Shown: positions 50,501-62,500 of the stretch, piece after piece
Layout: each line of letters starts with the position of its first letter
Numbering within the stretch: position 1 is the first letter of the stretch
From: Ascidia mentula
Taxonomy: Eukaryota > Chordata > Ascidiacea > Phlebobranchia > Ascidiidae
Assembly (NCBI GenBank): GCA_947561715.1
Contig: OX387203.1
Span: 6,696,001 to 6,760,000 of the forward strand
DNA length: 64,000 bases
Direction: 5' to 3'
Program-made: the position numbers and the translations under genes
Notes under the pieces: model-generated
Databases searched by the model: none
The model's input: only the letters and a program-made list of their open reading frames with translations
What the model was told of the DNA's origin: nothing

Positions 50501-53500
50501 TTTTAGGTCGAAACAGTGGCCATCTGTCTGCAGCTTGTACACAATACTGCTGATAGTTACGAACAATTTTGGCAGATCATTCAAGAGACACTACAGTCAT
50601 GCAAAGGGATTCCCCAATGGCAACAGAGCATAATTGCCCAACGTGAGGCCGAACTTGGAGTGGGCGACAGTCATGTAGGAGAAACAGCCTCACCCGTACC
50701 CATAAAGCCAATCTACAGAGTAAGACTCCCTGGGTTCTTTTGCTTCCTGCGAAATAAGTGATAAAATGCGGCATAACGTACGCGCATAGTTAAGTTTGAT
50801 GGTCTTGTTTATCTTTATAATATTAAACATGTATACTAAAACAGTTATCCGAACTTACGACTATATCTCTTCGGATATCACTATGACTCACAGTTACTTT
50901 TGTAAAGTATACTATAGTACTCTGCTATTATTATTTTCTCTGCCAAATCGAACACCAAATAACTTTTGCCAGATAATCGCTGATAATAAGGAGGTCGCCA
51001 AGATGGTTTCTCAAATGGGAACCATAATTGGGTCCCTTAAGTCAGAGTGTGGAAAGGTCGTGTCACGTGTGGAGGCAGAGGGAGATTTCTCCGAGGTTTG
51101 GGCAAAAGATGCGGAAGCAAAACTAGCTCAGTTTGTTGAACACGAACCAAGTCTTGCCGAGTTTCAGGAGCAGATAAGAAACTTCCACGTAAGCACTGCA
51201 CATTATCCACTATATATATGTTGTACTTAAAATTGTTTAAAAAAAATTATTATTGTTAAGCCAAACTTCTCGTATATGGTTGGGGTTAAAAGCACATGCG
51301 TTATCTTACCAAGTAAACCTTAAAATGTGTTGAACCATAATTTTCTGGTATTAATAGCCGGGCAATGTTGTGTTATTACTACTTTATAAAAAACAATGTT
51401 ACATGTCGTATTACCAAATTGCAGCTCTCTAAAAAAACATTTTTGGCTGTTTGGCTTGTACATGTCACATCCAGGTGTGGTTTCAAGTTGTCTTACATTG
51501 CATTAGATTAAAGCAACTGTTGATTTTAAACTGATGTCATTCTGACAGTCCTGTATGCGACAAAAACAACCCTGATTGTGCGAAATTAACGTCCTTGACC
51601 CCACGTGACCTACAGCACTTTGTATTTAGAAAATGGAGGAGAAAGTCGAGAACATACCGACCACCTTTGTGGAGGGAGCGATCGTGTTCTCCACTGAGAA
51701 TTTCAAGTACGCTCTGCAGATGGAGTGCCGTGCCGCCAAGGTCGCCTTCGGGAGACAACTCAATGTTACTTGCGGTCGAATGATGGAGGTACGGAAGTAG
51801 AATACCAACAATTTAAAACTGCTAAATTCTGGCATCATGAGTTGCTGTAATGCTTAATACTGTTTTGACCTTCGCAAACCACCAAATTTGTTCAGGACAT
51901 ATTCGTGTTTGTTGAAAACCTCAGCAAACGACTCACCCGACCTTTGGATGACCTTGACGACATCCGAACGTCAATGGGAGCACTTGAGGAATTAAGGCAT
52001 AATGAAATACGCATGGAAGGCGCAATTGCCCCCCTGGAAGAGGCGTATGGCTTGCTAAACAAGTATTGAAGATTTATCTAATTTTTGAAATACTTACCAA
52101 TTACCAACAACTTTTTTTCTTTCTGATATCCACTATGCAAAACTATTCATTCAGCAATATGCCAGTAAAGATATTAAAATACAACCTACATTCTAGAATG
52201 GAGCTTACTTTTGACGATGGCAACGCTGAAAGGGTTGATACGTTGGGTTACTCATGGCGAACTGTCACACAACAATCAAGAGAGGCTCAGACCAATCTGT
52301 TGGAAGTCCAACCTGCATTTCGTGCCAATTTACTGAGCGGAGTTGAACAATTTATAAAAGACGTCGACCAGTTTGAAACAGACTATCACGACAGGTATCT
52401 TGCAGACCTGATATGGCGAAAACTAATCGTAAAGAGGCCATAGGAAAAAAAATTTTAGTTTTATTATTAATTTTAAAAGTTTTCCACAGACAAAATAACA
52501 GAATGTTCAAAATTCTTTTGTGCCAAGCAAACTGACATTTTTCAACGAGTCTAAAGTAAACTTACCCCTCTTCTGAAAATAGGGGACCAAACATGCAAGG
52601 GATTCCGCCACAAGAGGCGAGCGAGAGGCTAACAGTGTTTCAGTGTCGCTTTGACGACCTCTGGCGGAAGTTTGCCACCTACTCTGGAGGCGAAGAGTTG
52701 TTTGGACTTTGCACAACTGAATATCCCGCATTACACAAGATCAAAAAGGAATTGAACTTGCTTTCAAAACTGTACACACTTTACAATGCGGTAAGTTATA
52801 TGGGATGTAATTGTATACTGGATTTAGCATTGAGCTTGAATGAAATTTATGCGTGATTTTTGACACACATGCATGAGCACCTCTACGAAAGTATTTTCGT
52901 GTATATAATATATATAACAGTTAATATTAATAATCTTCAAAATTTGAAAAGGAATTCGGCTGCATAATTCAATTTAGTACAACAAGTGTCATAAAAAAGT
53001 CATTTTTGTCCCCGCGCCTCTAGTCCCAATTCTTTTGCGATTTGAAATATTTTATCGTCTTAGCTTGTAACACAATTTTTGCAGGTGAATACGAGTGTCG
53101 ACGGGTATTACGATATAATGTGGCAAGAACTCGACATAGAAGCCGTCAATAATGAGTTGATCGAGTTCCAGAACAAATGTCGTAAGTTGCCCAGGGGCCT
53201 CAAAGAGTGGCAAGCTTTTCTTGATCTCAAGAAGAAGATTGATGACTTCAGCGAATGCTGCCCTCTACTGGAGATGATGGCGAACAAGGTTGGTTAATAA
53301 CTTTTATTCCGCTATTTTGGCTGCCAGGCATAATTAGTCAAAATCGTTCTTCTGGCACTTACGTTTCTGAAGTTATTTATTCGAAACCGACGTTTCGTCT
53401 GCCATCCGGCGAGACTTCCTCAGGGTTGTGTCAACTTTTTCCATGATGATTAACTTTTATTCCTTTTGCCGATCCTTAAGTTGTCCCTAATTCCCTGTGT

Positions 53501-56500
53501 AAAACCTTCTATTATCCCTAACTAGGACGACATGTTTTAAACCTGTGGGTGAAAACAGTGTACTCGGTGAAAAATATTGCAGAAAGCACACAAATGATGG
53601 CAATGTTGCAACTCTTGGCGTAATCAGACCATTTTTCTAACAGGTGTTTGGCTACAAAACAGCATTTATCCTTAAACGGGGAAAAGGGTTTGTTTATGTA
53701 ACGTATTTTTTTGTCAATCAAACAGGCGATGAAGTCAAGGCATTGGGATAGGATTGCCAAAATTACACAACACACCTTTGACGTGGAGTCAGACAGTTTT
53801 CTGCTTCGTCATATTATGGAGGCTCCGATTCTCCCGAATAAAGACGAAATCGAGGTAGTAGAAGAAAAAGAAAGAAGACATTGAACATTTAAATGCAGTC
53901 ATTTTTCTTACTTCGTATTAGTGATGCACCGAAACAGCTATTTTTATATTCGGCCGAAACCGAATATTCGGCAAAAGTTGCCGAATTAATTTGGCCGAAT
54001 AAACCGAAACTAATTTTGGCATCCATCTCTTTCAACGCAATAAATTTAAACAAAACATGATGTACTGGATTGGATCTAATCCTATCAAACAGCCTTTTTG
54101 GCGCTTAAAGAATAACCTCGACTTGTTCCAACTGCTATAACTTGATTTTTATCATTTCTGTGAAAATAAACAAATGAAACGAACACAATCCTACAGTTTA
54201 AACAAGGATTCTAAACTTTGCGTATCAGCGTTTTATGCAGCAAAAAAGTTTCGGTTTCGGCCGAATTTTGCAGAAATATTCGGCCGAAACCGAATAATTG
54301 CAAAAACCTTAGTTTCGGCCGAATAAATTCGGCAAACCGAACTTTCGGTGCATCCCTACTTCGTATTGCATTTCCAAAGCATACGAAATATATGTCAAAA
54401 AATGTTAGGTCAATAATTTCAAAATCCCTGCTTTGAACTTCTAGGATATCTGCATATCAGCCGTCAAGGAGAAAGACATCGAAGCGAAATTGAAAACCAC
54501 CGTAGCTGAATGGGAAGGCCAAAACTTCACGTTTTCCCTTTTCAAGTCACGCGGGGAACTCTTGCTAAAGGGACAGGACATACAGGAAATTGTGGCCTTA
54601 CTTGAAGATAGCTTGATGGTTCTTGCTTCGTTGCTAAGCAACAGGTAATACGAAACTTGTCTTTTTTTTAAATGTTTTGAATTCTTTCTTTTTGTCTATC
54701 TATACGATATACGATATTTTAAATGTTTTATATCTAAACGTTGTACTGAAAAGATATTGTGGTAAAAGGCATCGTCTTGGACAGCAACAAAAATTAAACA
54801 TATGTTTGACGTATTTTCCAAAGGTACAACACCCCGTTTAAACCGAAGATACAATTGTGGGTAAACAAACTGTCAGGCACAACAGAAATCATAGAACAGT
54901 GGATGACTGTGCAGAACTTGTGGATTTACCTTGAGGCTGTATTTGTTGGTGGTGACATCGCTAAACAACTTCCCCAGGTATGAAAAATCACAAAACGAGC
55001 TGATATCAGTTATGGAAATATTGACGTACTATTTGCCGTGTACTTAGCAAAAAGCACCAACTAAACTGCAATGTAGAATAAACAAAGGGTTGTTCACCAG
55101 CGTAAAACCAAAATGGTAACGTTCTATGCAGTACAATTTCTTGCTGACGTTCTTGCAGTACAATTCGTCAAAGGCAGGTCCAGCTGAATTTAGTCAAAAC
55201 GACTGTATTTTATACAACCGTCATCATATTTGTTACATTTTTGTTGTGATTCCAGGAAGCTAAAAGGTTTTCAAACATCGACAAATCATGGTTAAAGATC
55301 ATGCAGAGAGCTCACGAGACCACAAACGTAGTTCAGTGTTGTGTTGGGGACGACACCTTGGACCAATTGCTCCCACACTTACTTGAACAGCTTGAAATTT
55401 GCCAAAAGTCTTTGACAGGTTCGTCTACCACAGTGATTCCCAACCTTTTTGTGGTTGCGTACCACTTGAAGGTAAACCAATTTCAACGCGTACCACCTAG
55501 TTGAGTGCTATAAAGTAACCTAGGGGATGAAGTAACAAACATTTTGAGATCACTTACAATTTTATAAATTCGAACTATAACCGCAAATTACGGAAGGTGC
55601 TCGCCTACCACCTGCAATACCCTGGTACTCGTACCACCAGTTGGGAAGCACTGGTCTACCAGATAAATGGGCTATTTAAATAAGCAATACTGACGATGTA
55701 TTTAAGTAGGCGAAATGTATGTATCAGTGGAAACTAACACTTTGTAACCGACTCAGGACTTTATACGTTTACATAAAAGTAATCGAACACAATTTGAAAC
55801 AAAGACTTTGTCGGGTAAACCTAAATCTGACCGTAGATTCCACTATTCCAATATTTATCTAAATGGGACAATTTTTGACTTTTTGATTAACTTTGAAAGG
55901 CTATCTCGAGAAAAAGAGGTTGGTATTTCCTCGTTTCTTCTTTGTTTCGGATCCGTCTCTGCTGGAAATATTGGGGCAGGCTAGCAATTCCCACAGTATA
56001 CAGGTAACTCAATATTTTGCATTTGTCTCTATAACTACACTGAACCGTTTTATACCTCGTGTTTAATTTAATTGAATTAATTTAGTGAGGATAAATTGAC
56101 CAATTATCGTTATTTTCCGTTCGCCATACTTTTCCTTTCGTTTATGCTAGCACTGAATTAAAAAGTTCGTGGATTTAGAAACACAACTGGTGATTGTTAT
56201 CAATTGTTACAAATTTCTCGAAGGCTCATTTGGTCGGCGTATTCGATAACGTTGCAACCGTCACTTTTCACGAGAAAGAATACGACAAAATCACCGGAGT
56301 AAATTCAAGGGAAAAGGAACACATTGACCTCGAAAAGGCCGTCATGGCACAGGTAAGGAACTATTGTCCTCTAAATGTTGAGCTCATATATTTTTACTTG
56401 CAATAATACGTTGTCCTTCTTTTAGGGCAATGTGGAAATTTGGTTGGGAAATTTGTTAAAAGAAGTGCAGAACAGCATTCACTGCATTATCAGGCAAGCT

Positions 56501-59500
56501 TATTACAACATCGAAGACAGTGCCTTCAAAATGCTCGAATTCCAGGTAAAAATTGTCATAGTAATGGAATGTCGTTAGCTCGGTTATAACACCTCACCTC
56601 ACCTCTATGTGAAGGGGATGTTTGCTGCTCAAATTGGACTGCTGGGAATACAGATGATTTGGACCAGGGACAGCGAGGTGGCCCTAAAGAATGCAAAAAC
56701 TGACAGGAAGGTAGCAATCGTTCCTTTCCTTTAACGCAGTCAGTGTTATATGACTTCTTACAGTGAGTAGGTTTGTCTTATGCGGAATAAAGCTTACGTT
56801 ACTTTACCCTTACACATGAATAATTACAGCTTGTTTTGCCCAAACAAGTTCTACTAAATGTGAATTTACACATTTACTTAACTAAAACACAAGGTATGTG
56901 GCTTCACCTAAATTTGAAGTCTCATGGGTTAAAATGTATGGGCAGTCTATTGAATGTTACGTTAGGCAGTTCACTCTACCACTTCCGTACAAGGACAAAA
57001 CACGGACGTTTTCATGGTGTTCTCGCTTTCGTAGATAATGCAAACAACAAACCAACGGTTTCTTGACATGTTGAACGAGCTGATCGGGGTGACAACCAAA
57101 GACCTGACCAAGACTGAACGTGTAAAATACGAAACACTCGTCACAATTCATGTTCATCAGAGGGATATATTTGATGACCTGGTGAGATTACAATATCTGA
57201 TTTTCTTAAAAAAAAAATTGCTGCGTTCGTTTTAGGTAATGAAATTTAAAGAGATATCGCCCTATTAAATTTAATGCGATATGATAGCTCTATGTAATCC
57301 ATGATGTTAAACTATTATGTCCAAGTGGTGCCCCTCCTCTTAAAGAAATAACACACAATGCCATGCACCAGTGATTTTGCCTTTTTCCCAGTGTGCTTGT
57401 CTTGATCTAGTGCTTTTGACCTTGTGGTCTGTTGCTACTGTTTGTAGAGCCGTGAGGAGCTATGGTGATTTTTGTTCAAAATCCATTTAACTAACTTTAC
57501 AAATAATACCAAAATTAATCACAAAAAATTTATTTCTACAAAGAACTTAAACCGCCCAATAGTGTATCAATTTTAGAAGAACCATTACTGAGATAAATGA
57601 CATATGTTGTGTCACGCACTGGGGTTCATTACTTATATTCATTAAATTCACACTATTTCAGCTTGATTGTGTGTTAAACCTGATTTAATTGTTTCAAGGT
57701 TCACATGCACATAAAGTCGATATCGGATTTCGAGTGGCTCAAGCAGTCTCGCTTCTACTTTCAAGAAGACACAGATCGCTGCCTGGTCTCGATAACCGAC
57801 GTCAACTTCGACTACCAGAATGAATACCTGGGTTGTACCGATCGTCTGGTCATTACACCTTTAACTGACAGGTAGGAAGCGGATAGTGTATCAAGTGTAG
57901 ACGCAAACAAACTAAACATGTTATAATGACCAAACAGAATTTAGCCAACCTAACCAATGGATTTGGTTTTACAAAAACAGTATCGCCTGCTATTTCCGCA
58001 TTTAACATAGCAATGAATAAGTTGGGGTATTTATACCTTCGTTAGTCCAATGCTTGTAATATTTTTTGTTTCATAGGTGTTATATCACATTAGCACAAGC
58101 CCTGGGTATGAGTTTGGGGGCATCCCCAGCTGGTCCGGCCGGCACAGGAAAGACAGAAACGACAAAAGACATGGGAAAGTGTTTGGGAAAGTACGTGGTC
58201 GTGTTCAACTGCTCCGACCAGATGGACTACCGTGGCTTGGGCAGAATCTACAAAGGTGTCATAATAGAAACTGATATTTGTCAGAATATTAGAGGGATCT
58301 CAGTGACGTTTGCCAAGAACATTGTTGATTAATGTAGGCACATAAACCACATAAATTTAAATCAATGTAACAAATAAATTTCAATAACATTGCTTGGTTG
58401 TCCAAAATGGAGTCGTAAGAAGAATCTATTTTCTATTATCTTAACTTGCAAAAGTTGGTAGTTGACAGATCGTAGTCAATATCTTATCTTGTCATAGGTC
58501 TGGCTCAGTCAGGTTCCTGGGGTTGCTTCGACGAATTCAATCGAATCGAGCTTCCGGTTTTGTCGGTTGCCGCACAACAGATTGCCATCGTGCTTGGTGC
58601 GAAAAAAGACAGAAAAAAGTCTTTCATTTTTACAGACGGCGATCACGTGTCTCTGAACCCAGAGTTTGGACTTTTTCTTACTATGGTAGGTTCTTCTAGT
58701 GTTTACGTCACTTTTGGTTCAATAACTTGATACATTGGTTTTTATGAGGCTTGGCGATAACCTGATTTTTATCTAAATTTAAACAAATACAATGCATTGA
58801 TTTCTCTACTATTCAGTAATAGTTCATTAGATAACAACGCAGTTAAAACATACAAGCAAGTTGATTGGAAATTTAATAACTCATGACGTACGAATATTAT
58901 GTAACAGAACCCAGGTTACGCTGGACGTCAGGAACTGCCCGAAAACTTGAAGATAAACTTCCGCTTGGTGGCAATGATGGTACCCGACCGTCAGATTATC
59001 ATGCGTGTGAAACTTGCCGCCTGCGGTTTTGTCGACAACGTGCAGCTTTCGAGAAAGTTCTACACCTTGTACAAGCTATGTGAAGAGCAGTTGACAAAAC
59101 AGGTATTCATACATACAGACCATGACTGTGCCCATATTTATTGCCTCAAAGATTTAATGCAGCGTTTCTAAGAGAGAAGCAATTTAACATCATCAATATT
59201 AGGACGACAAAAGAATGATAATTTACTGTGTGAAGTCACCCTTCGTGTCAAGAACAAAATTACAGTATTTCTTTATTTCCAAGGTCCATTACGACTTCGG
59301 ACTCCGAAACATCCTGTCAGTGCTTCGTACTCTGGGAGCTGCAAAACGTTCGAGCCCAGGGGATTCGGAGATGAAAATTGTGATGAGGATTTTACGTGAC
59401 ATGAATCTTTCCAAATTGGTCGATGAAGACGAACCCCTCTTCCTATCGCTTATAAACGATCTCTTCCCCGGGATTCAACTGGAAAAAGCGGGTTACCCAC

Positions 59501-62500
59501 GGATTGAAGCTGCTATAGAACATCAAGTGAATATGTTTGCACTCTTGCCTTAAAACTTTATAGATAGTAAATTTTAGGTAACATTTATTCCAAGGAAACG
59601 TCACCATCAATTACACAGACTGTATCTTATTTAGACAAAGAGTCTTATACTGACACAAAGTGTTTATCTAATTTTAAGATTTCGGTCGCAGTCGGGCCTA
59701 TTTTTTTATCTTCATGATCGCTGATACATTTAAGACGTAACTGCATAGCAGCACCTGAAACAAAACTAAACATTAAATATTACTTATGTAATGTAAACAG
59801 TGACGAAGCGAGGGAAAATCGCGAAAGCTTGTGTACTGTTTGCATTACAAAAGTCAGTCTTTTACAAAAGAGTGCCAATCAGAGAAGGAATGTAACACAT
59901 ATAGACTGATACGGCACGTTTAATAATTAAATATTACGTGAATAAAAGCATCAATTTCTATAGTATTACTGCTTCCATACTAAACTGTGCTTTCAAATTA
60001 AGACCACTGACATGGGTTTGGTGTTCCACCCTCCCTGGGTTCTCAAGCTCATCCAGCTCTACGAGACGCAGAGAGTGCGTCACGGAATGATGACCTTGGG
60101 ACCGAGCGGTGCAGGAAAAACTCAGTGCATCCACGTGCTGATGAAGGCAATGTCGGAATGCGGAAAGTGAGTAAAATGATGTTCATTTCTCTTTTGGTTA
60201 TTTGTAATTGCGGTCAGATTTTTGCTGGTCTCAGTGAGACAAAATGACTTGTTGAAGGTATTTTCTTCTATAACTTGTGAAAAAATCATATACCAAGTCT
60301 TTGTTGCCCATGAAACTGTCGGAAGATTCCTATACATATTTTAAGAGTTCTAAGTCCCAGTAAGTATTGAATTCTCAAGTTAAAATATAGGCAAAATATC
60401 TGGGAAGCAAACTGCCTTGAGCACTGAGTATAGTAAAGAACTTAAGTTATGTTGTAACTTTTATCGTAATTTCAATATACCAGTCCACACCGCGAATTGA
60501 GAATGAACCCAAAGGCCATAACAGCTTCTCAAATGTTTGGTTCGTTGGATGTCGCTACCAACGACTGGACGGACGGAATCTTTTCAACTTTATGGAGGCG
60601 AACTCATAAGGCAAAAAAGGTACTAAAGTCAAATCAGTTTTTCGCACCTGTTCATGTTGAAACTGTACGTTACAAGATTGGCTGTCAATAAACAGAAAAT
60701 ACTCTTTTATAATGGTTTACTGCTAGAACTGGCTCTTTTATTTTGAAAAAATTGTTATTTTTATTAAAATATACAGACTTGTGATGTTTCAATCATGTAG
60801 CAAATGATGCTTATTCTTCACAGGGTGAAAACGTGTGGTTGGTGTTGGATGGTCCTGTAGACGCAATCTGGATAGAAAACCTTAATTCCGTGTTGGATGA
60901 CAATAAGACTCTGACACTTGCGAACGGGGATCGAATTCCAATGGCAGCAAACTGCAAGATTATCTTTGAGCCTCACAACATTGATAATGCCTCGCCAGCA
61001 ACTGTTTCCCGAAACGGTATAGAAACTTTCTACGCAGATTCAAGTCATTTTTTTGCTTGTAGTTTCAATGTTAGAATTGAAGATTTTAGCAGCTGCTTAC
61101 TTTAAACATGTTTATGAGTGCAAATGTAATAAATCGATTTACATGATCAAAGTTTTACAAAAAATCACTACAAATGCATAAGCAAGGACCTGTGCAGTGG
61201 GGCGATCCTGCCTTATCATGCCAAAGCATGAAACTCTACATATGTATAGTGTACATTTTTTGCACTGGTGAAAAACTGGTGTTAATTAGATGAATGAACT
61301 ATTTACAGTCAATTTATTTTCCAGGCATGGTTTACATGAGTTCGTCTATTCTAAACTGGGACCCTATCTTGACGGCTTGGCTTAAGGGCAAACCAAACGT
61401 TATGTTCGAAGTGCTCATGTCCGCCTTTGAAGGAATCTTTTGTGGTACTTTCTTTTTTTTGTGTGATGTCGTGCATGTAACGTTTGCATGTCTTACTTTG
61501 TGCAGCCCTGTACAGGTTCGTAGAAACAGATTTAACACCAAAAATGAGCGTGCTAGAGTGCATGTACGTCCAGCAGCTTCTGACTCTGCTTCAAGGCTTG
61601 ATACCAACCACTGATGACAACAAACCAATTGAAAAAGCGCACCTTGAAAGGTATTGATTCCTTGAACAAAATTAGATGTAAGCAAAATATTTATTTGACA
61701 TAACTTCGTAAATGTTACTAGGTTGTTTATTTTCTGCTTGATGTGGTCACTTGGAGCTCTGTTAGAACTTCCGGACCGCGAAAAAATGGAGACTTTTATC
61801 CTAAAATATCATAAAGACAACGGAGGCCTTAATCTACCCAAGATGCCGAAAGGTTAGGGGATTGAAGTTGGCTACGTTTAGTTCATAAATCGAGTAAGAC
61901 GAGCAACTACTTGGTCACATGTGCCTGCAACTGACATTTTTTGGAGCTATTGTACAAACTGTAACACAAAACCTCCGATCAGTGGTGAATAAATCAACAG
62001 TCAAAATAAATTTCGCCGGTGTTGCCATAAAATTGGTTGCATTATACAGAAACAAAACGATCCTCAAAGCACCTCTGACAGTAATAAAGTAAACACTATG
62101 GGTCAAGTCTCGTGAACAAGGCTGGTGAACAGGAAAATAGGGCATGATAACTATTGTATGACCTTGTGTGTGTAATGGGAGGGATGCCACTTGGAAAAAT
62201 ATTTAATAGTTTTAACAAGAGATTTGCCACCTATTATGCAGATAGTGGGCATACCATATTCGAGTACTTGGTGAACGAGTCGGGACAATGGGAACATTGG
62301 TCAAATCGAGTTCCCGCATACGATTACCCGCCAGATTCAACGCCCGAGTACATGTCGATACTCGTTCCAAACGTGGACAACGTGCGTATGGACTACCTCA
62401 TGCACACGATCATGAAGCAGGTATAGTCAATATCCAAATTAACAAGTGTTTATTACGCTGAAAATCGGTGATAAGATTGTTCATATTAGATTAGAATAAA

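Larger units (their letters stand above)
41553..52062 (+). other. Dynein tail (exons 1-25, residues 1 to about 1230)
   Basis: Exons: 41553-41612, 41677-41739, 41972-42107, 42543-42640, 42753-42929, 43436-43622, 43691-43758, 43937-44128, 44607-44718, 44992-45160, 45336-45476, 45917-46007, 46195-46380, 46822-46995, 47179-47334, 47670-47902, 48175-48326, 48945-49098, 49343-49484, 49616-49742, 49933-50117, 50576-50719, 50973-51188, 51630-51788, 51896-52062. The DHC_N1-type tail carries landmarks [60 protein letters not shown] and VLFHRAW. It mediates assembly with other outer-arm chains. Exon 12 has a weak acceptor (CATCAAAAG). Exon 20 encodes an unusual Cys/His cluster. Confidence 0.9.
52197..57871 (+). 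other. Dynein linker region, DHC_N2 (exons 26-38)
   Basis: Exons: 52197-52394, 52583-52790, 53085-53288, 53726-53854, 54445-54644, 54824-54977, 55256-55418, 55900-56003, 56224-56352, 56426-56545, 56615-56710, 57035-57181, 57699-57871. Landmarks are [97 protein letters not shown] and [12 protein letters not shown]. This is the mechanical linker that swings across the AAA ring. Exon 38 ends in the [12 protein letters not shown] that leads into AAA1. Confidence 0.93.

Noticed and set aside
50557-50575. Earlier acceptor for dynein exon 22 at TGATAG
   Set aside because: It gives a wrong frame in phase 0. The acceptor ending at 50575 keeps the phase and reproduces the family spacing to the conserved Trp.
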